IMG/VR virus record: IMGVR_UViG_3300042924_005664
Coordinates: 1 to 64,000 of that record
Origin: a virus
DNA: 64,000 nucleotides
Direction: 5' to 3' (one strand)
A program made the translations under genes and the position numbers. Under the pieces are notes generated by a model. The model saw only the letters and a program-made list of their open reading frames with translations. It had not been told where the DNA came from and did not search any database. Shown here in pieces: positions 18,132-25,799 of the stretch. The stretch's first letter is position 1. Each line of letters opens with the position of its first letter.

Positions 18132-18160
18132 TTTACAACCCAAGCCGATTAGATAGTATC
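18132..18160 (+). promoter_or_regulatory. Repeated promoter block, divergent copy 3
   Basis: TTTACA (18132-18137), 17-bp spacer ACCCAAGCCGATTAGAT, then AGTATC (18155-18160; TAGTAT at 16-bp spacing also possible). The spacer keeps the pattern of copies 1 and 2 (A-C-C-x-A-A-G-C), and the leader retains TCGTCAGTAA. It drives the small gene at 18204 and probably DUF932. Confidence 0.6.
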
Positions 18161-18203
18161 GCTCTCGTCAGTAAACACCAAACCAACAAACACACACACT
18201 ACC

Positions 18204-18353
18204 ATGCACAGCCTACAAACCATCATCTACGCCAACGCCAACGCCGAGCGCAAAGCCCGCGCAAAGGCACTCACCCACCGCGCCGAACAGGCACAGCGCA
18301 AGATCGCTGAACGCATCGCCATCTCACGCGGAATCCCCGTAAGCCATCGCTAG
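18204..18353 (+). CDS. Small basic helical protein
   Basis: 49 residues, nearly all helix-forming (ANANAERKARAKALTHRAEQ), with a high positive charge. It starts with ATG after an A/C-rich leader of CA repeats lacking a Shine-Dalgarno sequence. It lies between the promoter at 18132 and DUF932. No family is recognised. Continuous frame, tight fit and promoter support it as real. Confidence 0.6.
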   Translation: MHSLQTIIYANANAERKARAKALTHRAEQAQRKIAERIAISRGIPVSHR

Positions 18354-18393
18354 TCAACCCGTCAGTCAACCTAACCAACAACCCACCAACAAC

Positions 18394-19215
18394 GTGAACA
18401 ACACCAACACACTCCGCCCTCAGTTCGACACCGCCACCCGCTACGTCGACACCACCACCGAGAAGTTCGCCCCGATCCGCACTGCGGACGCGGTAGACGC
18501 GCTCCTCGACAACGGCTGGCAGATCCAGACCGCGAGCGTCGCCAAGACGCGCACGCTGGCTCGTCAACCATTCGCACGCCACGCGGCCACGCTCTCGTTC
18601 CCAGACGACCAGTCCTCCGCTGAGTTCCGCCCGCAGATCCTGATCGTCAACAGCAACGACGGCGGATCAGCGTTCAAACTCTTCGCGGGCATCTACCGCT
18701 TCATCTGCGCCAACGGCATCGTTGTCGGCTCGACCTTCGAGGGCATCTCGATTCGCCACATCGGCGACGTCGATACCATCAAGGCTCGCATCGTCGAGGG
18801 CGCTGACCGCATCCGCCGTGGGGCTCCCGTACTCGGAACCTTGGCCGAGCAGTTCCGCAATACCGAGCTGAACCCATCGCAGATCCTGCAGTTCAATTCG
18901 GTCGCCGCTGGCCTCCGCTTCCCCAAGCTCGGAGACCGCGACAAGCTCGCCAACCTCGCGCTGAAGTTCGACGTGGTTCGTCGCCGCGAAGACCAGAACA
19001 ACGACCTCTGGACGACCTTCAACCGCGTTCAGGAGACCGCCATTCGTGGCGGCATCCAGAACGGACGCAGGCGCGTCAGGGGGCTCTCGAGCATCGGTCG
19101 CAACGTCTCGCTTAACCGCTCCCTCTGGGATCTCGCGGTGGACACTCAGGAGGGTCGCCTAGCCGAGCGCTACGACGCCTTCCAGAGCAGCATTCAGGAC
19201 GCCGTACTAATCTAA
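18394..19215 (+). CDS. DUF932 phage/plasmid-like protein
   Basis: A 273-residue protein from GTG at 18394. The middle block (FKLFAGIYRFICANGIVVGS, then HIGDVD) and the C-terminal segment (LWTTFNRVQE, SLNRSLWDLA) are typical of DUF932, a family spread on phages and plasmids with unresolved function, often near replication or anti-defence genes. It is the last gene before a UUCG-capped hairpin, closing the early cluster. Confidence 0.85.
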   Translation: MNNTNTLRPQFDTATRYVDTTTEKFAPIRTADAVDALLDNGWQIQTASVAKTRTLARQPFARHAATLSFPDDQSSAEFRPQILIVNSNDGGSAFKLFAGIYRFICANGIVVGSTFEGISIRHIGDVDTIKARIVEGADRIRRGAPVLGTLAEQFRNTELNPSQILQFNSVAAGLRFPKLGDRDKLANLALKFDVVRRREDQNNDLWTTFNRVQETAIRGGIQNGRRRVRGLSSIGRNVSLNRSLWDLAVDTQEGRLAERYDAFQSSIQDAVLI

Positions 19216-19255
19216 GGTTTAATTTGGGGGCTCCCTTCGGGGAGCCTCCAAAACC
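19216..19255 (+). terminator. UUCG-loop hairpin after DUF932
   Basis: GGCTCCC-TTCG-GGGAGCC forms a perfect stem with a UUCG tetraloop at 19229-19246. Flanking GGTTT and AAAACC extend the pairing. No strong U-tract follows, but the stability and position directly after a stop codon indicate a transcript end or 3' protective hairpin. Confidence 0.75.
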
Positions 19256-19267
19256 ATCATCACTTCA

Positions 19268-19567
19268 ATGAGCGAAGAATTTATCAAGGCGCTAACCGAC
19301 GCGATCGACGAGCTTACTGGCAGCACCGCCATCGAGTTCCCAGAATCAGCGGATCAGGGCGACCCAGCGACAAGGCGTAAGATTGCAAAACTAATTTGCA
19401 GCAATCCTGAGCACTACAAGGTGTGCTGCGGCTGCGAAGCAATTGTCCGAGAGACAGCTCCAGTCTGCCCCCAGTGCGACGCGTACCGCTTCGAGACCGA
19501 CGCCACCCTCATCAGGGAGCAGGCAAACATCTTGGCAGATCGTACACCCACAACTTGGCTAAATTAA
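19268..19567 (+). CDS. Small zinc-ribbon protein
   Basis: A 99-residue protein. CCGCEAIVRE followed by CPQCDAYRFE gives a four-Cys zinc ribbon at about residues 53-75. The N-terminal half is acidic and helical. It opens the gene run after the terminator; its stop overlaps the next ATG (TAATG). Confidence 0.7.
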   Translation: MSEEFIKALTDAIDELTGSTAIEFPESADQGDPATRRKIAKLICSNPEHYKVCCGCEAIVRETAPVCPQCDAYRFETDATLIREQANILADRTPTTWLN

Positions 19568-19755
19568 TGAACTGGATCATCAGAAAACCAATTTGGGGAT
19601 CTTTAGAAGACCCAGTACTCGACCCCCTAGAAATTGATTTCGGACTTGGGTTTCACAATGGACGACCAATTTTAACAACTGGAAAAGACTCCGAGTCGAT
19701 CGACCACCTCGTCGAAATCCGCAGATGCCTACGTGAATATGAGCAATCGAATTGA
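19567..19755 (+). CDS. Hypothetical small protein
   Basis: 62 residues from ATG at 19567, which overlaps the stop of the preceding gene. It is not recognised (PIWGSLEDPVLDPLEIDFGL, then a charged helix). The 3' end overlaps the next gene by 17 nt. Translational coupling on both sides supports it. Confidence 0.6.
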   Translation: MNWIIRKPIWGSLEDPVLDPLEIDFGLGFHNGRPILTTGKDSESIDHLVEIRRCLREYEQSN

Positions 19756-20011
19756 CGAAATTTTAAAGGAGCTCGGCCTCCCAGTAAACAAGATGTACCG
19801 ACCCCCCGAGCCTGAGCGCGAGAAACGCGAGCGTGGCCCATGCGGCAAAGTAATGTTTTCATCGGAGACAGCGGCCAAGAAGGGAGCCCGCTCGCTGCTG
19901 CGTAGTGGCAGGACAAATACTTCTTTCCTGCGGACATACTTCTGCGATACATGCAAGGCTTGGCACATGTCTTCGAGCTACTTCGGCGAGTTTGCCAAAC
20001 CTACAAAATAA
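19739..20011 (+). CDS. Small Cys/His zinc-binding protein
   Basis: 90 residues from ATG at 19739 (a GTG two codons upstream is possible). The pattern GPCGKVMFSSETAAKKGAR, then YFCDTCKAWHMSS, is a Cys-Cys-x-x-Cys-His arrangement seen in small phage zinc-finger proteins. Function unknown; possibly nucleic-acid binding. Confidence 0.7.
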   Translation: MSNRIDEILKELGLPVNKMYRPPEPEREKRERGPCGKVMFSSETAAKKGARSLLRSGRTNTSFLRTYFCDTCKAWHMSSSYFGEFAKPTK

Positions 20012-20014
20012 AAT

Positions 20015-20368
20015 ATGATTACACCATCGCAGCAGGCCAAGATCGACGAGATCATGGACGAGTTTAACTTTTACCGCGTCCACCTAGTCATGGAGCACCT
20101 CGACTGGAAATGGGCTAGTACGAATGGCGTGCCTTCCATCGGTGACATCCGCAGGGCCGCTAGGGGGCTCTTAAACGCGCTAGCACTGCGGCCCGCTACG
20201 TCTGGCCCATGGGAGCATAATACGATTACTGGCGGGCTCTCAGCGCATCGCTGGGGCGATACCGACGAGTACGGCCCATGGGAAAACTTTTCCTTGGAGT
20301 TCGTGCTGGAAAGCTGGAGGACTGAGGAGCCAGAAAGAAAAAATGAAAATTTCAATAAACTCTATTGA
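20015..20368 (+). CDS. Hypothetical phage protein
   Basis: 117 residues. The N-terminal block (FNFYRVHLVMEHLDWKWAS) resembles a domain found repeatedly in uncharacterised phage proteins, with a following helix (IRRAARGLLNALA) and a Gly/His-rich centre. No catalytic signature. The start follows the previous stop by 3 nt. Confidence 0.65.
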   Translation: MITPSQQAKIDEIMDEFNFYRVHLVMEHLDWKWASTNGVPSIGDIRRAARGLLNALALRPATSGPWEHNTITGGLSAHRWGDTDEYGPWENFSLEFVLESWRTEEPERKNENFNKLY

Positions 20369-20525
20369 CTCCCGAAAGCGATTAGCTTTAAGGTCGCAAC
20401 TTGTGAAAAAGCTACTTACTATTCTCGACAAGGAATTGCCCTTCATGGCCCTGACCTCGCTAGCTTTGGTCGGAGTCGTACAACTACTTAAATACGGATG
20501 CGCCGTCCTAGAAGCTCACGTATGA
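20343..20525 (+). CDS. Small membrane-segment protein upstream of the resolvase
   Basis: 60 residues from ATG at 20343, with an apolar segment ALTSLALVGVVQLLKYG that could span a membrane. A promoter-like pair lies inside the frame (20365-20393), and an in-frame GTG at 20403 sits 9 nt after its -10 box, so a 40-residue product from GTG is an alternative. Its stop overlaps the ATG of the resolvase (ATGA). Confidence 0.5.
   Translation: MKISINSIDSRKRLALRSQLVKKLLTILDKELPFMALTSLALVGVVQLLKYGCAVLEAHV
20365..20393 (+). promoter_or_regulatory. Candidate promoter inside 20343
   Basis: TTGACT (20365-20370), 17-bp spacer CCCGAAAGCGATTAGCT, TTAAGG (20388-20393). The spacer resembles those of the repeated blocks (CCGAAGCGGAATAG). 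An in-frame GTG lies 9 nt after the -10 box, as in the leaderless set. The -10 box is weak. Confidence 0.4.
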
Positions 20526-21001
20526 TTTACGGAATTGACCCCGGCAAAGGCGGAGCAATCGTGATGCTGAATCACGATGGCACGATCAAGGCCGTTGACG
20601 AAATGCCGCAGGAGGACGCCGATCTAGGCGCGTACCTGAGCATGATCGTGGACGACTCGAAGCTCGCCGACGTATGGATCGAGCGCGTGCCCAAGTACGC
20701 TGGCAAGAATCAGTCAGGATCGTCTGTAGCTACCTTGTTCGCCAACTACCGCTACATCGTTGGGTATCTCGAGGGGCGCGGAGTAGTGGTCAATCAGGTC
20801 ATCCCACAAGTCTGGATGAAGCCTTACCGACTAATGACACCGACGTGGCAGGTTCTCACGTACCCCCAGAGGAAGAAGACTTTGCACGAGCTCGCTCTTG
20901 CTGAGTTTTTTACCGACAAGAAAACCTTGCCACGTTGGGCTGCGGACGCAGCTCTGATCGCTTTGCACGGGCATACCGCCTGTGCTCTAACCACAAAATA
21001 A
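20522..21001 (+). CDS. RuvC-like Holliday-junction resolvase
   Basis: 159 residues from ATG at 20522, overlapping the upstream stop. The RNase H-fold pattern is complete: first Asp in MIYGIDPGKGGAIV (residue 6), Glu in VWIERVP, and a C-terminal Asp in WAADAALIAL. This matches RuvC-type resolvases of phages, which would cut branched replication or recombination intermediates before packaging. An endonuclease VII-family gene is also present at 57010, so the phage may have two junction-cutting enzymes. Confidence 0.85.
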   Translation: MIYGIDPGKGGAIVMLNHDGTIKAVDEMPQEDADLGAYLSMIVDDSKLADVWIERVPKYAGKNQSGSSVATLFANYRYIVGYLEGRGVVVNQVIPQVWMKPYRLMTPTWQVLTYPQRKKTLHELALAEFFTDKKTLPRWAADAALIALHGHTACALTTK

Positions 21002-21008
21002 AAACACC

Positions 21009-21191
21009 ATGGCAAAAACAAGCGCTACCCTAAAAGTTGGATCTCCTGAGATCCGCGTCCCTCTTGACGCGAAGAAACCCAAGTCCTCGATGATGAAGGT
21101 CACGGGAACAAAGAAAAAACCAGTCTTCACGAACGAGGCGTCCATGCCGAAGAACAAGAAGATGAAACTCCCCAAGCGGGCAAAATACTAA
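21009..21191 (+). CDS. Small Lys-rich protein
   Basis: 60 residues, about one quarter Lys (KKPKSSMMKVTGTKKKP and a PKNKKMKLPKRAKY end). No domain recognised; the charge suggests nucleic-acid or acidic-protein binding. Its stop overlaps the next ATG. Confidence 0.65.
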   Translation: MAKTSATLKVGSPEIRVPLDAKKPKSSMMKVTGTKKKPVFTNEASMPKNKKMKLPKRAKY

Positions 21192-21283
21192 TGGCTTCCA
21201 ATACTAACTGGTACGATGCATTCATGCTCTTCTCCCTATTAGCATTTTGCACGTACATCATTTGGACAACTAATCGCCACTAA
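21191..21283 (+). CDS. 30-residue single-span membrane peptide
   Basis: ATG at 21191 overlaps the preceding TAA. The product is mostly one apolar segment (AFMLFSLLAFCTYIIW) with a short charged tail. It fits exactly between its neighbours. It could be a small membrane effector or holin-like peptide; this is inference. Confidence 0.55.
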   Translation: MASNTNWYDAFMLFSLLAFCTYIIWTTNRH

Positions 21284-21286
21284 TTT

Positions 21287-21637
21287 ATGTCAGACACAAC
21301 CACACCAGAAAACGTGGTGCCCTTCGATGCGGCACCAGAAACCCCGAACGCAGCCCCTTTGTCTTCGGACGCCGAGCAGAACCAACAGGCTGCATCGGCT
21401 GCTTCAGAGACCCCTGTTGCAGGACAAGCCGACCTGCCAGCTCCGAACGAGGCCAACACGATCGACTTGAACACGATCACCCATGAGGACGTCATCCAGC
21501 GCCTCATCGACGTGAACAAGCGCCTCACCTACGAGCTGCTGGTTAGCCTCAAGCTGCACGAGCACATCAATGTTCGTGATAATCCCGAGCTCGCTGCTCA
21601 GGCCGAAGCCAATGCCGCTGGCACGAACGAAAGCTAG
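21287..21637 (+). CDS. Acidic Ala/Pro-rich hypothetical protein
   Basis: 116 residues: a disordered Ala/Pro/Glu N-terminal half, then a helical region (THEDVIQRLIDVNKRLTYEL). No family recognised. It is followed at once by a long hairpin, so it ends a transcription unit. Confidence 0.65.
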   Translation: MSDTTTPENVVPFDAAPETPNAAPLSSDAEQNQQAASAASETPVAGQADLPAPNEANTIDLNTITHEDVIQRLIDVNKRLTYELLVSLKLHEHINVRDNPELAAQAEANAAGTNES

Positions 21638-21640
21638 CTT

Positions 21641-21710
21641 CTTGCCAGTATTTGAGACTCTCTCCCGCCGCAAGCGGGAGGGGGTTCCTCAAACTGCCAG
21701 CAAGATTTTA
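21641..21710 (+). terminator. Long imperfect hairpin ending the resolvase operon
   Basis: A nested structure: outer CTTG/CAAG, middle TTTGAG/CTCAAA, inner perfect CTCCCGC/GCGGGAG (21662-21680), then ATTTT. The layered pairing right after a stop codon makes a terminator the most likely reading. Confidence 0.75.
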
Positions 21711-21760
21711 AAGGTTCCAGAGACCAACAAAACCAAACCAAAATTAAAGGCAACAAAACC

Positions 21761-22387
21761 ATGAATGGATTAGAGTTCAACCCCGATACAGAGATTCAGC
21801 GCTTGAAGGAAAAAGTGCTCTCACTTGAGCGCCAGCTTAAAAGACCAAAGCTCGTCGGACTTATCGGCGCTGCAGGAGCTGGCAAATCGACCGTCGCAAA
21901 CATCCTCGAATACAACTACGAATTCTCTAAGATTCGATTCGCAAACGGAATCAAGAGCATGCTTCGGGCCTTGCTCTACGAGGCTGGAGTTGATCATGGG
22001 CGGATCCACGAGATGATCGATGGATCGCTGAAGGAAACCGCGTGCGACGAGCTCGCAGGCAAGAGCCCAAGGTACTGCCTGCAAACACTAGGCACAGAAT
22101 GGGGCCGTGACTTCCTATCCCAGAACTTCTGGGTAGACCTCACCATGCACACTGTGGACAACGTGCTAGCAATCTCAAAGTCGGTCGTTATCGACGACGT
22201 GAGGTTTCCAAACGAGGTGCAGGCCGTGAAAGATTCTGGAGGTAGAATCTTCCGAGTCATGCGCGATCAGGACGCAATACCAGAAGCTGGGCACAAGAGC
22301 GAAGGACAAATACTTGAATTCGACGCGTGTATCCTCAATACTGGGAGCGTATCGGATCTAGAAGATCAGATCGCAAAATTAATCTAA
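21761..22387 (+). CDS. Deoxynucleoside monophosphate kinase-like
   Basis: 208 residues. A coiled N-terminal helix is followed by Walker A GLIGAAGAGKSTVANIL (about residues 33-49). A later VVIDDVRFPNEVQAVKD is the conserved strand-and-helix of phage dNMP kinases (T4 gp1-like P-loop family). It would phosphorylate dNMPs to feed phage DNA synthesis. It lies after a terminator with an A/C-rich, SD-less leader. Confidence 0.8.
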   Translation: MNGLEFNPDTEIQRLKEKVLSLERQLKRPKLVGLIGAAGAGKSTVANILEYNYEFSKIRFANGIKSMLRALLYEAGVDHGRIHEMIDGSLKETACDELAGKSPRYCLQTLGTEWGRDFLSQNFWVDLTMHTVDNVLAISKSVVIDDVRFPNEVQAVKDSGGRIFRVMRDQDAIPEAGHKSEGQILEFDACILNTGSVSDLEDQIAKLI

Positions 22388-22683
22388 TGAGCTTAGAGGC
22401 ACAATGTCGGGCATTCACAACTCCTAGGTGGCTAGCATGCATCTATGAGCGCCTTTCTGCGCCCTTTGCTGTAGTGGTCGAGGGATCTCTCCCAGTATCG
22501 GGAGAAGTCTCTGTCCTGAACTTTCCAAACTACAAGCTCCCGCCATACACTAGAAGGACATTTACAACTACTGACGGCAACATCACTCAGATAACCTACT
22601 TCGATGGATCTACTCAGGTGGCTACCCGCGCACTAGTTTATAGCGCTGGTGCCATCGTCTCCGATACTCTCTCACTCCCCTAA
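22387..22683 (+). CDS. Small beta-rich virion-module protein
   Basis: 98 residues from ATG at 22387, overlapping the preceding stop. A pattern of alternating beta strands (VSVLNFPNYKLPPYTRRTFT, then GNITQITYFDGS) recalls the small proteins before repeat-type virion proteins, for example at 53831. It may be a linker or decoration protein; this is inferred. Confidence 0.6.
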   Translation: MSLEAQCRAFTTPRWLACIYERLSAPFAVVVEGSLPVSGEVSVLNFPNYKLPPYTRRTFTTTDGNITQITYFDGSTQVATRALVYSAGAIVSDTLSLP

Positions 22684-22687
22684 TATC

Positions 22688-22903
22688 ATGTCTGAACAAA
22701 TCTCACTCGCATTCTCCGCACAGCCTACTGGCTACACTTCTACATCAATTAGCATCATCCCAACCAAGGAAGATGGATCGCTGAATACGGATGCCATTGT
22801 GTCTGTGAACATTGCATCTCCAGTTGCAGGATCACCAGAAGCAAACTTGGTTGAATCCATTCGTAATTCGCTGTCAGATTACAGGACAGCAAAAAGTATC
22901 TAA
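22688..22903 (+). CDS. Hypothetical small protein
   Basis: 71 residues from ATG at 22688 (an in-frame TTG/GTG further upstream would overlap the previous gene). Ser/Thr-rich with a predicted C-terminal helix (NLVESIRNSLSDYRTAKS). No family recognised. It belongs to the virion-like module 22387-24258. Confidence 0.6.
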   Translation: MSEQISLAFSAQPTGYTSTSISIIPTKEDGSLNTDAIVSVNIASPVAGSPEANLVESIRNSLSDYRTAKSI

Positions 22904-22905
22904 TC

Positions 22906-24258
22906 ATGGCTACAAGATGGGCAGTCGCATCTGGTAACTGGTCGTCCAATGCAACTTGGAATGGAACCTCTTCCATACCTAGCAACGGAGATACTGTTTT
23001 TGCCAACGGCTTTAACGTAACGATCAACCAAAACGTAAGCATTGGTGGTGCAAACAATTTTTCAGTCAATGCTGGAAGTTTTTTAATTGGATCTCGTTAT
23101 GTAATTACTTCGGTTGGATCTACACTATGGACTAACATAGGTGCTTCATCTAATACTGTTGGCGTAATATTCGTTGCAACTGGAGTTGGATCTGGAACAG
23201 GGGTTGCGTCAACAGTTGCAAGCATCAACACGACTGCCGTTGCCTCAATTCCAATTGCCGCTGGCGGTTCTTTTACCATTGCTGATACATTCACTTTAAC
23301 CGCTGATATTTTTGCAGGGACTACGACTTGTTTGTTGTTTTCAGCAAACTCTCCTGCAACTGCCGCCGTTGTTGGAAATATAACTGGTGGGTCAGCTTCA
23401 AGTGGGTTGAGTATAACTGGCACAGGGACGATGAATGTTACTGGCAATGCATTCGGTCTTAATGCAGGAGCCTCTGGCCCTGCCGTTAATAATGCCTCAA
23501 CAGGCATTTTGAACTTTACTGGAAACGCAAGTGGCGGATCTTCTACTAACACATACGGAATTGCAAACTCCTCAACAGGGTCAGTAGTTATGGTTGGAAA
23601 TGGACTTCCAAGTGGTATAACAAACTCAAGTGCCGCTGTTGCAAACCTTGCGGCTGGATCATTTACACTAACTGGAAACGCAACGGCTGGGTTAAGTGCC
23701 AATGGTGCGGCTAATTTGGGAACAGGTACATTTACTCTAATTGGAAATGTAACTGCTTCTACAAGTGTAGTTGGTTTCAATTCAACCAATCCTAATGCCA
23801 CAAATAGGATTTCTGGATCAACATTTGATTCTGCAAATGGTTTTGCGGCAATTTTTGCCGCTAAAATATTCCTCAATACCGCAGTAACAAATGGTGAAAT
23901 TAGAAGATCCCTAAATGGAACTTCTACATTCCAATCGTTCTACACAGCAGATTACTCAGGATTCGGACAACCAGCCACTTCCAACGTGCGGTCTGGAGTA
24001 ACTTATGCCGCTGGAGCTTTGACAGGAACCGCCGCAATACCAGCCGCTGGAAGTGTTGCCCTTGGTGTGCCTGTAGACGCAACCACAGGAACCGCTGTTC
24101 TGACAGCCGCAAACGTCCAGACTGCGCTCACTTCGCAGGGACTCACCACGACTCGTGCTGATAAACTAGATAACCTAGATAACCTAGATGCTTCAGTATC
24201 GTCTAGATCAACTCTCACCGCTGCGCAGGTACAAGCTGCAGTGATTCCGATTCTATGA
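22906..24258 (+). CDS. Beta-helix virion/adhesin protein with G8-like start
   Basis: 450 residues. The N-terminus (ASGNWSSNATWNG, then IPSNGDTVFANGFNVTI) resembles the G8-like opening of phage surface beta-helix proteins. A YVITSVGSTLWTNIGASS segment, recurrent in freshwater phage proteins, follows. The middle is a solenoid of GN-rich strands (TGNATAGL, TLIGNVTAS). The C-terminus has two helices. It resembles in layout the protein at 54105, but lies among replication genes. A receptor-binding or capsid-decoration role is inferred. Confidence 0.7.
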   Translation: MATRWAVASGNWSSNATWNGTSSIPSNGDTVFANGFNVTINQNVSIGGANNFSVNAGSFLIGSRYVITSVGSTLWTNIGASSNTVGVIFVATGVGSGTGVASTVASINTTAVASIPIAAGGSFTIADTFTLTADIFAGTTTCLLFSANSPATAAVVGNITGGSASSGLSITGTGTMNVTGNAFGLNAGASGPAVNNASTGILNFTGNASGGSSTNTYGIANSSTGSVVMVGNGLPSGITNSSAAVANLAAGSFTLTGNATAGLSANGAANLGTGTFTLIGNVTASTSVVGFNSTNPNATNRISGSTFDSANGFAAIFAAKIFLNTAVTNGEIRRSLNGTSTFQSFYTADYSGFGQPATSNVRSGVTYAAGALTGTAAIPAAGSVALGVPVDATTGTAVLTAANVQTALTSQGLTTTRADKLDNLDNLDASVSSRSTLTAAQVQAAVIPIL

Positions 24259-24425
24259 GCCAACCTATCAAATCAAATCAGTTCTCACATGGAGCAGGCA
24301 AGGGCGACGACGAGCGCCCCGTAAACCGCATCCGATATCGCCAAAATTACGACGCTATCAAAAAACTGGGACTCAAAGGTACGCCAGCTAAAACTAAAGG
24401 CGCTAAGACAACTTACAAGTACTAG
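24255..24425 (+). CDS. Small conserved phage protein (SHGAGKGDDERPVNR motif)
   Basis: 56 residues; ATG overlaps the previous stop and its TAG overlaps the GTG of the next gene. The motif SHGAGKGDDERPVNRIRY with following NYDAI is characteristic of a small, widespread phage protein family of unknown function, usually near replication genes. Confidence 0.75.
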   Translation: MSQPIKSNQFSHGAGKGDDERPVNRIRYRQNYDAIKKLGLKGTPAKTKGAKTTYKY

Positions 24426-25768
24426 TGATAACTCTACGAGAGTATCAGAAGACGGCGGTCGATCAGCTCTGCGCTAGTCTTGTAAAGCATCACTGCGCGG
24501 TCGATCTGTCCGATACGGGTCTTGGAAAGACGATGCACTCGCTGGGAACCATTCAGCGTTTCGAGCACGTGCCATTCATCGTGATCTGCAGGGCCGTATC
24601 CCGCCACAAGTGGGAAAAGGCCGTAAAAGATTTCGGCCTGCAGGATCGCTGCATCGCAGTGGACAGCTACCAGAAATTTACCTCTGGCCGTCACTACAAG
24701 GATCACGTCACAAAGATCAAGACGCGTGGCGTGAAGTACGTGTGGGCCGAGCGGAAGGATCCAATGATCGTGATCTTTGACGAGTGTCAGGACGCGGGCG
24801 GGCTCACAAGCCTGAACAGCCAGCTCCTGATTGGCTGCGGAGAGTGCAGCGGCACGTTCCCGCTGTGCCTGAGCGCTACGGTGGCTGACAGCCCCCTGAA
24901 GCTCAAGGCGCTGGGATTCCTTACAGGCATGCACGACTTGCGGAACTACTACCAGTGGTGCCTTCAGAACGGCTGCGGAAAGAGCCCCTTCGGGTTCAAC
25001 AATCTTTACTTCCGCAACTCCGATCGCAAGGCGGTAGTCGGAAGGCTGCACCAGCACCTCAAACAGTACGGCGTACGCGTCAAGCGCGAGGAGGTACTCG
25101 AGTACATGCCCGAAGAGACCATCGAGGTGGAGCTCTGGGACGTGGGCAGCAGGCCCAAGTCTGGAGTCGTGGCCGATGCGCTCGAGATGCTGGAGCGCAC
25201 GCGTGACGAGGATCTAGTGCGGCACGAGGAGGCGGTGCCCGGGGCCGTAGAGACCATGCGTAATCGCCAAGAGGCGGAGCTGCTAAAACTCCCAGCGCTG
25301 GCACGTGAGATCATTGCAGCCGTCGAGGACGGGCTCTACGTTCCCGTATTCCTGAACTTCGTAAACTCGATCGACACGCTCGTCTCCCTACTCGCTGGCG
25401 AGGGCGTCACCGCAGGCGTCTTCGATGGTCGCGATACAAAGAACCGCAACCAGACGCTTCAGGATTTCATGGACGCAAAGCTGCAGTGCATCATCCTCCA
25501 GTCTCAGGCTGGATCAGCTGCGATCGACTTGCACGACGTAGTTGGAGGACGTCCACGATGCACGTTCATCTGCCCCACGTACCACGCGGAGACGATGCTA
25601 CAAATGCTCGGACGTGCCACGCGTTTCGGTGCCAAGTCTCCAGTGCTTCAGCGCATCTGCTTCGCGGAGGGAACGATCGAGGAGCGCGTGTACCGCGTAG
25701 CGGAGACGAAGTGCGAAAACATCCGCGCAATGAATGATGGCGAGTGGGCAAACGCTTTCGGTGTTTGA
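24425..25768 (+). CDS. SF2 DNA helicase
   Basis: 447 residues from GTG at 24425. Motifs: Q-like LREYQKTAV, Walker A LSDTGLGKT (residues about 29-37), Walker B IVIFDECQD, motif III LCLSATVAD, and motif VI LQMLGRATRFG with an arginine finger. It belongs to the SNF2/DEAD-type phage helicases that unwind or remodel DNA during replication. It opens the replication core and ends just inside a promoter for the next gene. Confidence 0.9.
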   Translation: MITLREYQKTAVDQLCASLVKHHCAVDLSDTGLGKTMHSLGTIQRFEHVPFIVICRAVSRHKWEKAVKDFGLQDRCIAVDSYQKFTSGRHYKDHVTKIKTRGVKYVWAERKDPMIVIFDECQDAGGLTSLNSQLLIGCGECSGTFPLCLSATVADSPLKLKALGFLTGMHDLRNYYQWCLQNGCGKSPFGFNNLYFRNSDRKAVVGRLHQHLKQYGVRVKREEVLEYMPEETIEVELWDVGSRPKSGVVADALEMLERTRDEDLVRHEEAVPGAVETMRNRQEAELLKLPALAREIIAAVEDGLYVPVFLNFVNSIDTLVSLLAGEGVTAGVFDGRDTKNRNQTLQDFMDAKLQCIILQSQAGSAAIDLHDVVGGRPRCTFICPTYHAETMLQMLGRATRFGAKSPVLQRICFAEGTIEERVYRVAETKCENIRAMNDGEWANAFGV

Positions 25769-25793
25769 CATTAGTGACGATACAAATTACTTA
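25765..25793 (+). promoter_or_regulatory. Candidate leaderless-type promoter
   Basis: TTGACA (25765-25770), 17-bp spacer, TACTTA (25788-25793). The next ATG at 25800 begins 7 nt after the -10 box. The -35 box overlaps the helicase stop. Confidence 0.45.
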
Positions 25794-25799
25794 TTCCTC

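Noticed and set aside
23097-23876. 259-residue minus-strand frame
   Set aside because: Shadow of the low-complexity solenoid gene at 22906; Val/Pro/Ala mix typical of an antisense frame.
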